A stretch of 11,143 nt of DNA, taken from Desulfobacterales bacterium (GTDB lineage Bacteria > Desulfobacterota > Desulfobacteria > Desulfobacterales > QNYZ01). The notes under the pieces were generated by a model. It did not search any database, had not been told where the DNA came from, and saw only the letters and a program-made list of their open reading frames with translations. The DNA lies in assembly GCA_029938515.1 (NCBI GenBank), contig JAOZUU010000042.1, forward strand, positions 1 through 11,143. Direction: 5' to 3'. Positions 1 through 7,477 of this stretch are shown in pieces. The translations under genes and the position numbers were made by a program. The stretch's first letter is position 1. Every line of letters starts with the position of its first letter.

Positions 1-899
1 CGTTTGATCAGATCATTGTAAAAAGCGATCGCCCGGTCGATCTGCCCGCTGCGGCGGCAGGCGCCCTGGTAGCCGCTGTTTAAGTAAACATCCCCGGGCT
101 TTTCCTTTAACAGTTCTTCCATCATGGGGATCGCTTCTTTTTCCCGGCCGGACTTGGCCAGGGCGAAGGCTTGTTTGCGCTGGATAAAAGGATTGGCGGC
201 ACCCTGGTCGAGTTTCTCGTAAGCTTTCAGGGCCAGCTCGGGTTGGCCGGACCGGCGGCAGAGGGAGGCGTAAATCTCTTTGTAAATGGGCGGCCGGGAA
301 GCAATTTTAGCCAGTCGGCCGTAGCGTTTCAACACCGCTTCGATCCCGTCGCGTCGGATCTCAAGGTCAGTCAGGAGCCACAGCGCTTCGGGAAAGTCCG
401 GTTCGGCCTGAAGCCACTTTTGAACGGTTTTCAAGGCCTCATCATCCCGGTTCAGGGCGGCCAGGGCCTTGGCTTGCCAGCGCAACCGCCGGGCGGGGGG
501 CATATCCCACCGGGTCAATAATTCAAGTACGCGATCCCATCGCGACAGGGCCGTCAGGGAACCGAGCCATCCGTTTTGCCCGATGGCCACCAGCTTGGGA
601 GCGACGGCCACCTCACGGTAATGGGTGATGGCATCTTCGTATCGCTTCAATCCCTTCAACGCGTCGGCCATGGCCAAAAGGGCGTATGGATTGACGGGAT
701 CCAGGGTAAGGGCCTGCCGGGCCACGGATTGAGCGGCTTTATATTTGCGACCCCGATTCAGCGCCGCTGCCTGCCGGGTCAGCCAAAAAGGGTTTTTGGG
801 ATCGCCGGCAAAATGGGCCTCCTCGGCCAATTGGGCCGCCTGGTCAAATTGGCCGGTTGAGACGAATTTGCGATAGCGTTGATACGCGTCTGTGTACAT
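1..899 (-). CDS. Tetratricopeptide-repeat (TPR) protein, 3' end cut off by the window
   Basis: Reading the minus strand from ATG at 899 gives 299 uninterrupted codons to the window edge, so the C-terminus is missing. The protein is built of roughly 34-residue helical repeats with TPR-like spacing. The clearest are about residues 38-71 (ending ALTLDPVN), 72-105 (GLKRYEDAITHYREV), 205-235 (SGQPELALKAYEKL), 236-270 (SGREKEAIPMMEELL) and 271-299 (SGQIDRAIAFYNDLI). No signal peptide or membrane segment is seen, so it is probably a cytoplasmic scaffold or protein-interaction protein; its partner cannot be told. An in-frame TAA lies a few codons upstream, so 899 is the first possible ATG, but no good Shine-Dalgarno precedes it. 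The 108-bp gap to the upstream methyltransferase gene and the repeat there suggest its own promoter. TPR identity is well supported; the specific role is unknown. Confidence 0.85.
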   Translation of the reverse strand, partial: MYTDAYQRYRKFVSTGQFDQAAQLAEEAHFAGDPKNPFWLTRQAAALNRGRKYKAAQSVARQALTLDPVNPYALLAMADALKGLKRYEDAITHYREVAVAPKLVAIGQNGWLGSLTALSRWDRVLELLTRWDMPPARRLRWQAKALAALNRDDEALKTVQKWLQAEPDFPEALWLLTDLEIRRDGIEAVLKRYGRLAKIASRPPIYKEIYASLCRRSGQPELALKAYEKLDQGAANPFIQRKQAFALAKSGREKEAIPMMEELLKEKPGDVYLNSGYQGACRRSGQIDRAIAFYNDLIK

Positions 900-923
900 G
901 GAATCGGATGATTTTATTCGTTA

Positions 924-975
924 TTATGTCAAATTGTACCGCTATATTTGATATAACTTAGCCCTTATGTCAAAT
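924..975 (-). repeat. Tandem 11-bp direct repeat upstream of the TPR gene; possible promoter or operator
   Basis: The minus-strand sequence ATTTGACATAA occurs twice without mismatch, at 975-965 and 934-924. The repeat period is 41 bp, close to four helical turns. Each copy contains a consensus -35 hexamer TTGACA (973-968 and 932-927). The distal copy has only weak AT-rich -10 candidates about 17-18 bp downstream (AAATAT or CAAATA near 944-950), and the proximal copy has none that fits. The repeat may therefore be two half-sites for a regulator, or a promoter plus a chance copy. It lies in the only noncoding DNA between the methyltransferase gene and the TPR gene. The repeat is seen directly; any function is inferred. 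Confidence 0.35.
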
Positions 976-1007
976 CCATCCACGTATGATCCATGGCTGA
1001 ATGTTTT

Positions 1008-2486
1008 TCAGAGTGCAGAAGATTTCTGGTGGCGATGCAGGGAAATCGCCATGGCCTTGGGATAGAGGCTTTCAACCGTTGATGTCTCCAATCGGTAAAA
1101 TCCGATGCCGAAAACGCGATTTTCATAGCGGATCAAGACATGGCCGTTTCCCGTGCACCGGGATGCCTGGGGCCGGTCTATGGTGATGGTTTGGCGGGAG
1201 AGATATTCGTTCAGTTGGGTTAGGGAGACGGAAATGATATTTCGGCGGGCATGGTGGCCGTAAAGCATGGCTGCCGCCGTGGTTAATTTGAAAAAGCGGC
1301 CGCCGATATGCATGAAAGGGATACCCATCGATGGGAACGGTTTTAACGGGGGGTGGTGATCCCCGGCGATGGCACGAATGTCCCGATCTCTTTTGATCGA
1401 AAATCGAACGGATTCAAACACCGCATCCGAAATACCGAATCGTGTTTGAAGATAGTGAAGATAAGCAGAGAGATTCGCGACGGGTTTTTGGGTGGATTCC
1501 GACGGAGATCTTGCGGTCCCATCGCTTTCCGGGATGGCGGTGGAGTGCGCAGTGGCCGGGTGAATATCGGTTTTTTCCAAAAGAGCGATGAAAAAGCCGT
1601 CTGTGTCGTTGTGATGTGGCCAGATACGAAGGCAATGTCTCAATTCGGAATGGAACGTCTGGCCTGCCCACGTCGTCAGGCCGGGGCTGGCGCTCAATCC
1701 AGGTTGCCGCACCGGCAAGACGCGGAGCTGATTCGGGCAACTACGCAGGACCGCATGAACCACGGCCTCATTTTCTTCCGGCGCGAACGTGCAGGTGCTG
1801 TAAACGATCCGGCCGCCCGGACGGCATAATTGGACGGCTCGTTCAAGAAGCGCGGTTTGTTTACGGCTGATTTTTTCTCGCGGGATTGCGCGGCGGGATC
1901 GCACCTTTGGATTTTTGCGAACCGTGCCTTCGCAGCTGCACGGTGCGTCCACCAACACGCAATCGAAGCGGTCGGCGTCCTGGGGATGGGGGAAGGTGGT
2001 GCCATCCCGGCAAGTGGTGCTGACGTTGATCAGACCCAGGCGATCGATCATCATACGGACCGGTTGGAGCCGGCGGTAGTCTGGATCATTGGCCACGACG
2101 GTCCCTCTGTTTTGCATGGCCACGGCCAGTTGGGCGGTTTTATTTCCCGGTGCTGCGCAAAGGTCAAGTACCCGGTCTCCCGGGTGGGGTGCCAGGACAA
2201 GGGCCGGCAGCATGGCACTGGCCTCCTGGATGTTAAATAGCCCCGCCAGATAGGCCCAGTGCTGACCCAAGCCGGGTCCGTTATCGGGCAGACGAAATCC
2301 TCCCGGCCAGGGTAACGATGTGCAGTTATAGCCGTCGGCCCGAAGAACCGCTGCCAGTTGCGCCAGATCAATGCGTAAAGTGTTGGTCCAAAAAGATCGC
2401 CGAGGGAAACGTTGCAAAGCGTTTTCAAAGGCCGGGACATCATTAATGATGCGGTGATAGCGAGAAAAAGGGGAAAAGGCGGTCAT
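1008..2486 (-). CDS. RsmB/NOP2/Sun-family RNA 5-methylcytosine methyltransferase with C-terminal PUA-like domain (RsmF-like)
   Basis: The 492-residue product should transfer a methyl group from S-adenosylmethionine to C5 of a cytosine in rRNA or tRNA. The N-terminal part carries the family segment FWTNTLRI (32-39). SAM motif I is DLCAAPGNKT (108-117). Motif IV is DAPCSCEGT (180-188), with the release cysteine C183. Motif VI is YSTCTFAPEENE (229-240), with the nucleophile C232. The C-terminal third ends with a PUA-like stretch (GHVLIRYENRVFGIGFYRLE-type, about 446-465) as in E. coli RsmF/YebU, and the total length is also close to that of RsmF. The exact target base cannot be read from sequence, so no symbol is given. 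The gene starts 40 bp after the radical SAM gene. ATG at 2486 fits the family's N-terminus but lacks a recognisable Shine-Dalgarno, so translation may be weak or rely on reinitiation. No terminator hairpin is evident after the TGA stop. Confidence 0.9.
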   Translation of the reverse strand: MTAFSPFSRYHRIINDVPAFENALQRFPRRSFWTNTLRIDLAQLAAVLRADGYNCTSLPWPGGFRLPDNGPGLGQHWAYLAGLFNIQEASAMLPALVLAPHPGDRVLDLCAAPGNKTAQLAVAMQNRGTVVANDPDYRRLQPVRMMIDRLGLINVSTTCRDGTTFPHPQDADRFDCVLVDAPCSCEGTVRKNPKVRSRRAIPREKISRKQTALLERAVQLCRPGGRIVYSTCTFAPEENEAVVHAVLRSCPNQLRVLPVRQPGLSASPGLTTWAGQTFHSELRHCLRIWPHHNDTDGFFIALLEKTDIHPATAHSTAIPESDGTARSPSESTQKPVANLSAYLHYLQTRFGISDAVFESVRFSIKRDRDIRAIAGDHHPPLKPFPSMGIPFMHIGGRFFKLTTAAAMLYGHHARRNIISVSLTQLNEYLSRQTITIDRPQASRCTGNGHVLIRYENRVFGIGFYRLETSTVESLYPKAMAISLHRHQKSSAL

Positions 2487-2526
2487 GGTTTTTAGTCGAT
2501 TGTGTTGGTTGTTTAGATGGTAGCCC

Positions 2527-3549
2527 TTAAGCGGCCGTGAAATTTGTCCCTCGCATCTCTTCTTTTAACAGGCAGCAGGCGATTTGATACAAGGGGGAGC
2601 CATCGGGACTGTAGGCAAGATTGCCAGGCTGGACGAGCTTGTTCATCACGCATCCTTCGGGGATATCGAGGCGAAACAGATCGGCTTCATTGATACTCGG
2701 CCTTGGGTGCAGGGTGTCATTTTCAAAGGCCAGGGCATGGATCGGATAATCCTCGCACAACGGGCAGCGGTACACCCGGCCGTTGGGAAAGATAAAGTAA
2801 TTATCCGCCACGTTGCCGGCACATTCGAAGAGCTCGCCGGGGCTGAGGAAAACCTTGGGATAGGTGACGGTGATGCCGGCGGTGGCGACCTTTTCCGCCA
2901 CCCCGGGGACGATCGTTTGCCAATTCGTTTGAGAAACTTGGGTCATGTCCGTCTCGCCATGGACCGACGGACCGCGGATGCCGATAACCTGGATAAAAAA
3001 ACGGGTCACCCCCAAATCGGAAAGCAAGGGGATCATGTCGGTTAACTCGTCGATGTTGGCGGTGCTGACGGTATAGATCAGGCTGACGGCAAAGCCCCGG
3101 GCGACGGCCTGGCGAATACCGGCGGTGCAGACTTCAAATGAGCCCTTGCCACGGATCGGATCGTTGGTTTCGGCGGTGGCGCCATCGAGGCTGAAGGAAA
3201 TATAGTCGACCTCGCCGGGAGTAATTTTCTGAATAAAATCGTTAAACAGGTAGCCGTTGGTATCCACCGTGATGGAAGCATATCTCAGATGTCGCGCATG
3301 CCGAATCGCCTCGGCCAGGTCGGGATGAAGGGTTGGTTCACCCCCCAAAAAGATGACATTGACGGGGCGTTCATCCGGAACGAATGCTTCCAGCCAGGAG
3401 CGGATCGTCGCGAGGTCGAGGGTATTGGTTCCATGCTGCGCGGGATTGATGTAGCAGTGCCGGCATCTGAGGTTACACCGGGTCAAAATATGAAAGAAGA
3501 CATTAACGGCGTTTTTTGTAAACGTCACGGTCTTTTTGATGGCCGCCAA
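2527..3549 (-). CDS. Radical SAM protein with SPASM/Twitch-like C-terminal cysteines, function unknown
   Basis: The 340-residue protein has the radical SAM cluster motif CNLRCRHC (C25, C29, C32), which holds the [4Fe-4S] that cleaves S-adenosylmethionine. The motif GGEPTLHP (69-76) and a partial barrel follow. The C-terminal region has further cysteines: C243, then a glycine at 257, C262 and C265 (RCPLCEDYP), then C300 and the pair C325/C326. C243-X13-G-X4-C262 fits the CX9-15GX4C signature of SPASM/Twitch domains, so one or more auxiliary clusters are likely. That class modifies peptides or proteins, or matures cofactors, but the substrate here cannot be named and no small peptide gene is seen nearby. 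The start is TTG. It is supported by a perfect AAGGAG at 3562-3557, seven bases upstream, inside the last codons of purF, with only 3 bp between the genes. This is strong evidence for translational coupling. Radical SAM membership is certain; function is open. Confidence 0.9.
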   Translation of the reverse strand: MAAIKKTVTFTKNAVNVFFHILTRCNLRCRHCYINPAQHGTNTLDLATIRSWLEAFVPDERPVNVIFLGGEPTLHPDLAEAIRHARHLRYASITVDTNGYLFNDFIQKITPGEVDYISFSLDGATAETNDPIRGKGSFEVCTAGIRQAVARGFAVSLIYTVSTANIDELTDMIPLLSDLGVTRFFIQVIGIRGPSVHGETDMTQVSQTNWQTIVPGVAEKVATAGITVTYPKVFLSPGELFECAGNVADNYFIFPNGRVYRCPLCEDYPIHALAFENDTLHPRPSINEADLFRLDIPEGCVMNKLVQPGNLAYSPDGSPLYQIACCLLKEEMRGTNFTAA

Positions 3550-3552
3550 AAG

Positions 3553-5073
3553 TTATCTCCTTCCCATGCAGAATTTGGAGAGGTTCTCGTCGAAATCCAC
3601 CGGATAGCATCCATCGAAACAGGCCTTGCAGAATTTTTTTTCCGGGTTTTCCATTCCGGTTGATTTTAGCAGGCCTTCGAGGCTCAGGTAGTAAAGCGAA
3701 TCAAGGCCCAGGTAATCGGTTAGCTCGTCGACGGACATTTTTGCCGCAATCAACTCACCCCGGGTGGAAAAATCGATGCCGTAGTGACACGGAAATCGAT
3801 GGGGCGGCCCGCTGACCCGCATATGAATTTTGTTGACGCCCAGCGCCTTTAGTGCCTTGACTCGGGTTTTCACCGTTGTGCCGCGGATGATGGAATCCTC
3901 GATAATGATGATGTCTTTTCCTTTAAGCAGGCTTTTGACCGGATTGAGTTTGATACGCACACCGAAATCCCGCATGCTCTGAGACGGTTGAATAAAGGTC
4001 CGACCCACGTAATGGTTACGGATCATGGCCATTTCAAACGGAATATGGGCGGCTTCGGCGTATCCCAAAGCGGCATAGGTGCCCGAGTCGGGAAAGGGCA
4101 TGACCAGGTCCGCTTCCACCGGTGCCTCCCGGGCCAGGCGTCGGCCGTGGGCCTTGCGGACCTGATATACATTTTTCTCGAAGAAAGTGCTGTCCGGCCG
4201 GGCAAAGTAGATAAACTCGAAAATGCAAAAAGCGCGATCTATCGGCTTATCGGTTTTGATGCTTCGCACCCCATCTTTACCGATGATGACAATCTCGCCC
4301 GGATCCAGCTCCCGGACAAGCTCGGCCTCCACCAGGTCCAGGGCACAGGATTCCGAAGCCAGGACGTAACTCCCGTTGAGTTTGCCCAGGCAAAGCGGCC
4401 TGAAGCCCTGGGGATCCTTGATGCCGATGATTTCCCCTTCGCTGGTCATCATCACCATCGAAAAGGCCCCCTCGAGGCGCTTAACCGTTTCCACAATGGC
4501 CTGTTCAAACCCAAGCTGAATATTTTTGACGAACAGGTGGAGAAACACCTCGCTGTCGATGGTGGTCTGGAAGATCGATCCGGCTTCTTCCAGTTCTTTT
4601 TTGAGGTGGTGGGCGTTGACCAGGTTGCCGTTATGGGCCACGGCGTATGAACGTGTGCGGTGATGAACGACAAACGGCTGGGCATTGGCCAGGACCGAAG
4701 ACCCGGTGGTGGAATAGCGGACATGGCCGACGGCACTGGTTCCCTTGAGTTGATCTAAATGCGGATCGTCAAAGACATCCGGGACCAGCCCCATGCCCAT
4801 GTGACCGACGACCTGTTGGCCCTGGACGGTTGCAATCCCGGCGCTTTCCTGCCCCCGGTGCTGGAGGGCGTAAAGGCCGAAATAGGTCATTCGTGTGGCT
4901 TCCGGGTGGCCATATATACCGAACAGGCCGCAGGCATCCCTGGGGCGACGATCGGGGCAACCGGCCATCGGTCCATCCGTATCCAAGGCCGTGGGTGGAT
5001 GTGAAATCATTGAAGATTTTTTTCTCGGTGAATCAATATCAATAGCATCGGTTTCGGGTTGATTATTTTCCAA
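3553..5073 (-). CDS. purF: Amidophosphoribosyltransferase (PurF), [4Fe-4S] type
   Basis: PurF makes 5-phosphoribosylamine from PRPP and glutamine, the committed step of purine synthesis, in the cytoplasm. The N-terminal class II glutaminase has nucleophile C48 in DACGLFGIYG, followed by QHRGQESAGI (71-80), GHVRYSTTG (116-124) and AHNGN (146-150). The C-terminal phosphoribosyltransferase domain has the PRPP loop IIIIEDSIIRGTT (388-400). Four cysteines match the Bacillus-type [4Fe-4S] ligands: C283 (AFCIFEFIYFARPDS), C429 (PCHYGID), C482 and C485 (FCKACFDG). This implies an N-terminal propeptide removed to expose C48. The longest frame starts at TTG 5073 with a weak GAGAG upstream, leaving 47 residues before C48, longer than the roughly 10-residue propeptide of the Bacillus enzyme. 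ATG at 5010 or 4968 are alternative starts without better Shine-Dalgarno sites. It sits 44 bp after the glutamate synthase genes. Identity is secure; only the start is uncertain. Confidence 0.97.
   Translation of the reverse strand: MENNQPETDAIDIDSPRKKSSMISHPPTALDTDGPMAGCPDRRPRDACGLFGIYGHPEATRMTYFGLYALQHRGQESAGIATVQGQQVVGHMGMGLVPDVFDDPHLDQLKGTSAVGHVRYSTTGSSVLANAQPFVVHHRTRSYAVAHNGNLVNAHHLKKELEEAGSIFQTTIDSEVFLHLFVKNIQLGFEQAIVETVKRLEGAFSMVMMTSEGEIIGIKDPQGFRPLCLGKLNGSYVLASESCALDLVEAELVRELDPGEIVIIGKDGVRSIKTDKPIDRAFCIFEFIYFARPDSTFFEKNVYQVRKAHGRRLAREAPVEADLVMPFPDSGTYAALGYAEAAHIPFEMAMIRNHYVGRTFIQPSQSMRDFGVRIKLNPVKSLLKGKDIIIIEDSIIRGTTVKTRVKALKALGVNKIHMRVSGPPHRFPCHYGIDFSTRGELIAAKMSVDELTDYLGLDSLYYLSLEGLLKSTGMENPEKKFCKACFDGCYPVDFDENLSKFCMGRR
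3557..3562 (-). promoter_or_regulatory. Shine-Dalgarno of the radical SAM gene, embedded in the purF 3' end
   Basis: AAGGAG on the minus strand lies 7 nt before the TTG at 3549 and overlaps the final purF codons (Gly-Arg-Arg-stop, GGAAGGAGATAA). It fixes the TTG start, since no ATG in frame has a comparable site, and it implies that ribosomes ending purF feed the next gene. Confidence 0.8.
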
Positions 5074-5109
5074 CGGTTTCTCTCATTTAATATCGTGTTT
5101 AAGAAAAAT

Positions 5110-5115
5110 ATTATA
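5110..5115 (-). promoter_or_regulatory. Possible internal -10 element before purF
   Basis: The AT-rich 44-bp gap between the glutamate synthase fusion gene and purF contains an exact TATAAT on the minus strand, 37 bp before the purF TTG. The hexamer 17 bp upstream (GCCTCA) is a poor -35, and there is no extended -10 TG. It could be a weak secondary promoter or simply a chance match in AT-rich DNA. Confidence 0.2.
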
Positions 5116-5117
5116 GA

Positions 5118-7463
5118 TTAAGACAGGTCATATGAGGCCAGGGCATCATTTTCAATTATATTCCATACCCCGCACGGGCAAACGGCGGCGCAGAATCCGC
5201 ACCCGATACACCGGTCGGCGTCGACTATGTATTCGAAATCGTTATTTTCGGTTTCATTACGGGCGATGGCTGCCTGGGGGCAAAGGGAAATGCAGATCTC
5301 GCAATCCCGGCAAGTCCCGCAGGAAGAACATTGACTGCCGCAGTGATCCGCATCGGTATATACAGTGATCCGTGGGTCAAAGTATTCCAGGGTCACCCGG
5401 CGAGTATCGATGACCGGGCGCAGTCTACCCACAGGCCGTCGCCCCTCAGCGATGTCATCGATGGCATCAGCGGCGCGCCGGCCGGCCCCGATGGCATCGG
5501 TGAGAAGACCCGGCTTGACCGCGTCGCCGATGGCAAATACATTGGGGGCACTGGTTTGGCCGTATTCGTCGGTACCCACGAAACCGGCGTCCGTTTGGAT
5601 ATCATCGGACAGAAAATCGATCTCCGGGGCATCTCCGATCGACACGAAGACCGTATCCGCCGGAATCACTTCTCCGGAAGTCAGAACCACACTCTCGTCG
5701 GTGATTTCCCTGGTAAAACACGGCCATTGGAATTTTGCGCCCACTTTTTCGGCCTCGGCCCGTTCCTTCCCGAAAGAGGCAGGCTCCTGGATATCGATCA
5801 GGGTGATATCCACGGCGCCCAGCTGATGGGCCACGGCGGCCACGTCACACCCGACGTTGCCGGCCCCGATAATTACCACGCGGTTACCCACGGAGGCCTT
5901 ACCCGTTTTGGCCCGGGATAGAAAATCGAGGGCCGTGACCAGATGTTCGTTGCCCGGTATGGGAAGGGTTCGCGGTTTATTGGCGCCGACGGCAATAATG
6001 GTAAAGTCGAAATCGGACCGGATTCGGGCAAATGTGTCCGCATTGATGGCCTGTTCCATTTGGACATGGGGAATGACCTCGCGGATTCGGGCCAGTTCCC
6101 TGTCGACGATTTCTTCCGGAATTCGCAGGTTCGGAATCGCGCTGGAGATTTTTCCTCCCAGCCTGGAAGCGGTATCATAAACGACGACATCATGGCCTTT
6201 CAGTCGAAGTTGCCAGGCCACCGAGATCCCCGCGGGACCGCCGCCGATCACCCCGATCCGTGTGTCACCGGTTGGCGGAATTTCCGGTAGACCGGCGTTG
6301 ATACTGGCTTTTCCCAGAAGCGTCACGTCGACCGGATCGATTAAGGCCGTTTGCTTGGTGCAGGCCGTCATACAGGGGTTGGCGCACAGATAACCGCAGA
6401 CGGTCGCCGGAAACGGGGTGTAGGCCAGGGCCAGATCGACGGCCTCGTCCATCCGTCCTTCCCGGATCAGCCGCCATCTTTCCTGGACTGGAATCCCGGT
6501 GGGGCAGGTGGCCTCACAGGGCGCGGCATACTGGCGATTTTCCCAGACCGGAACATAGCGCCGGAGCGCGCCGGTGGGTACCAATGGAATCGGCCGGCGA
6601 TCGATATCGGTCAGATCTCCCACCAGTCCGCCATCGCCCAGTTCCCTGTTCCAGACCTTATGTCGGAAATCGGTCATGGCCCGCAGGGTGCGCCCCTTTT
6701 TTTCCATGGGCGTTCGCGCCCGGATGAGCTGCCATTTTTCCCGTTCGGCCAGAGTGTTCAGGAGTTCGCCACGACCGACAGTATCCAGAAACACCTTCAG
6801 GTTTTCATGGAGCCAGGCATAGGCATCATCATCAATGGGGATTTGTTTGGCATCGACCTTGCTGTATCCATCCTGATGGCCGCGGAAAAACACCTTGCCG
6901 CTCACCATGCCCACCAGGGGACGGTAGCCGAGAATGCTGTCGGGATTCTGGGGTTCGTATCCGCATATCACCGCCACACCGCCGGCCATGAACTCACCGA
7001 AGTAATCACCGGCACCGCCCAGGATCCAGAGTTCCGGGGGGTCGAAACGGGGGTTGTGCTTGGTCATGGTCATCCCCCGGGCGCCGATATTCCCTTCGAT
7101 GTAGATCTTGCCCTGGGCCATGGCATTGGCCACGCCATTACCTGCATTGCCGTGAATGGTGATATGGGCCCCGGCGTTCAGCCAGCCCACATCATCGGAA
7201 GCCGGGCCAAAAATCTCAATTTGTGTATTGGGAAATCCCATGGCGCCGACACGCTGGCCGGGATGACCGGTGATCCGGACAGTAACCGGATCGTCGCCCG
7301 CTTTAAAAAGCCGGCCGCCGATACCGTGTTGACCAAAAGCGTCGATGTTCAACCGGCGATAGCCGTCGGTCACCGCTGCCTGGATCTGCTCCTCCAGCAC
7401 ACGGGTTTCTATACGGGAACCGTTTTCTTTTCCGGAAATATTAATGTACGGTTTATCGCTCAT
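5118..7463 (-). CDS. Glutamate synthase fusion subunit: GXGXG beta-helix + GltD-like FAD/NAD(P) oxidoreductase + ferredoxin domain
   Basis: This 781-residue protein joins parts that are normally separate. Residues about 1-245 are the glycine-rich right-handed beta-helix (GXGXG) found at the C-terminus of classical GltB. Residues about 300-690 resemble GltD. Their N-terminal cysteines (C316, C320, C356, C360, C364, C368) match the spacing of the two low-potential clusters. There is a FAD loop GGGPAG (407-412), a second nucleotide-binding loop GAGNVG (533-538) for NAD(P)H, and the late FAD motif NVFAIGDAV (641-649). The C-terminus has two ferredoxin motifs: C718/C721/C724/C728 and C752/C755/C758/C762. 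Three further cysteines (C708, C712, C715) lie just before them. It should supply electrons to the FMN subunit encoded 14 bp upstream. The ATG has GGAG six bases before it. Whether the in vivo donor is NAD(P)H, ferredoxin or both cannot be read from sequence. Confidence 0.93.
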   Translation of the reverse strand: MSDKPYINISGKENGSRIETRVLEEQIQAAVTDGYRRLNIDAFGQHGIGGRLFKAGDDPVTVRITGHPGQRVGAMGFPNTQIEIFGPASDDVGWLNAGAHITIHGNAGNGVANAMAQGKIYIEGNIGARGMTMTKHNPRFDPPELWILGGAGDYFGEFMAGGVAVICGYEPQNPDSILGYRPLVGMVSGKVFFRGHQDGYSKVDAKQIPIDDDAYAWLHENLKVFLDTVGRGELLNTLAEREKWQLIRARTPMEKKGRTLRAMTDFRHKVWNRELGDGGLVGDLTDIDRRPIPLVPTGALRRYVPVWENRQYAAPCEATCPTGIPVQERWRLIREGRMDEAVDLALAYTPFPATVCGYLCANPCMTACTKQTALIDPVDVTLLGKASINAGLPEIPPTGDTRIGVIGGGPAGISVAWQLRLKGHDVVVYDTASRLGGKISSAIPNLRIPEEIVDRELARIREVIPHVQMEQAINADTFARIRSDFDFTIIAVGANKPRTLPIPGNEHLVTALDFLSRAKTGKASVGNRVVIIGAGNVGCDVAAVAHQLGAVDITLIDIQEPASFGKERAEAEKVGAKFQWPCFTREITDESVVLTSGEVIPADTVFVSIGDAPEIDFLSDDIQTDAGFVGTDEYGQTSAPNVFAIGDAVKPGLLTDAIGAGRRAADAIDDIAEGRRPVGRLRPVIDTRRVTLEYFDPRITVYTDADHCGSQCSSCGTCRDCEICISLCPQAAIARNETENNDFEYIVDADRCIGCGFCAAVCPCGVWNIIENDALASYDLS

Positions 7464-7477
7464 TTATTGCTCCGATA

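Noticed and set aside
1353..2240. Several plus-strand open frames opposite the RNA methyltransferase
   Set aside because: They are antisense to a gene with complete SAM and catalytic motifs, and their products look like low-complexity shadow translations.
3988..4650. Open frame of 220 codons on the plus strand
   Set aside because: It is antisense to purF, whose protein matches the family across this whole stretch; there is no domain signal or ribosome binding site for the plus-strand frame.
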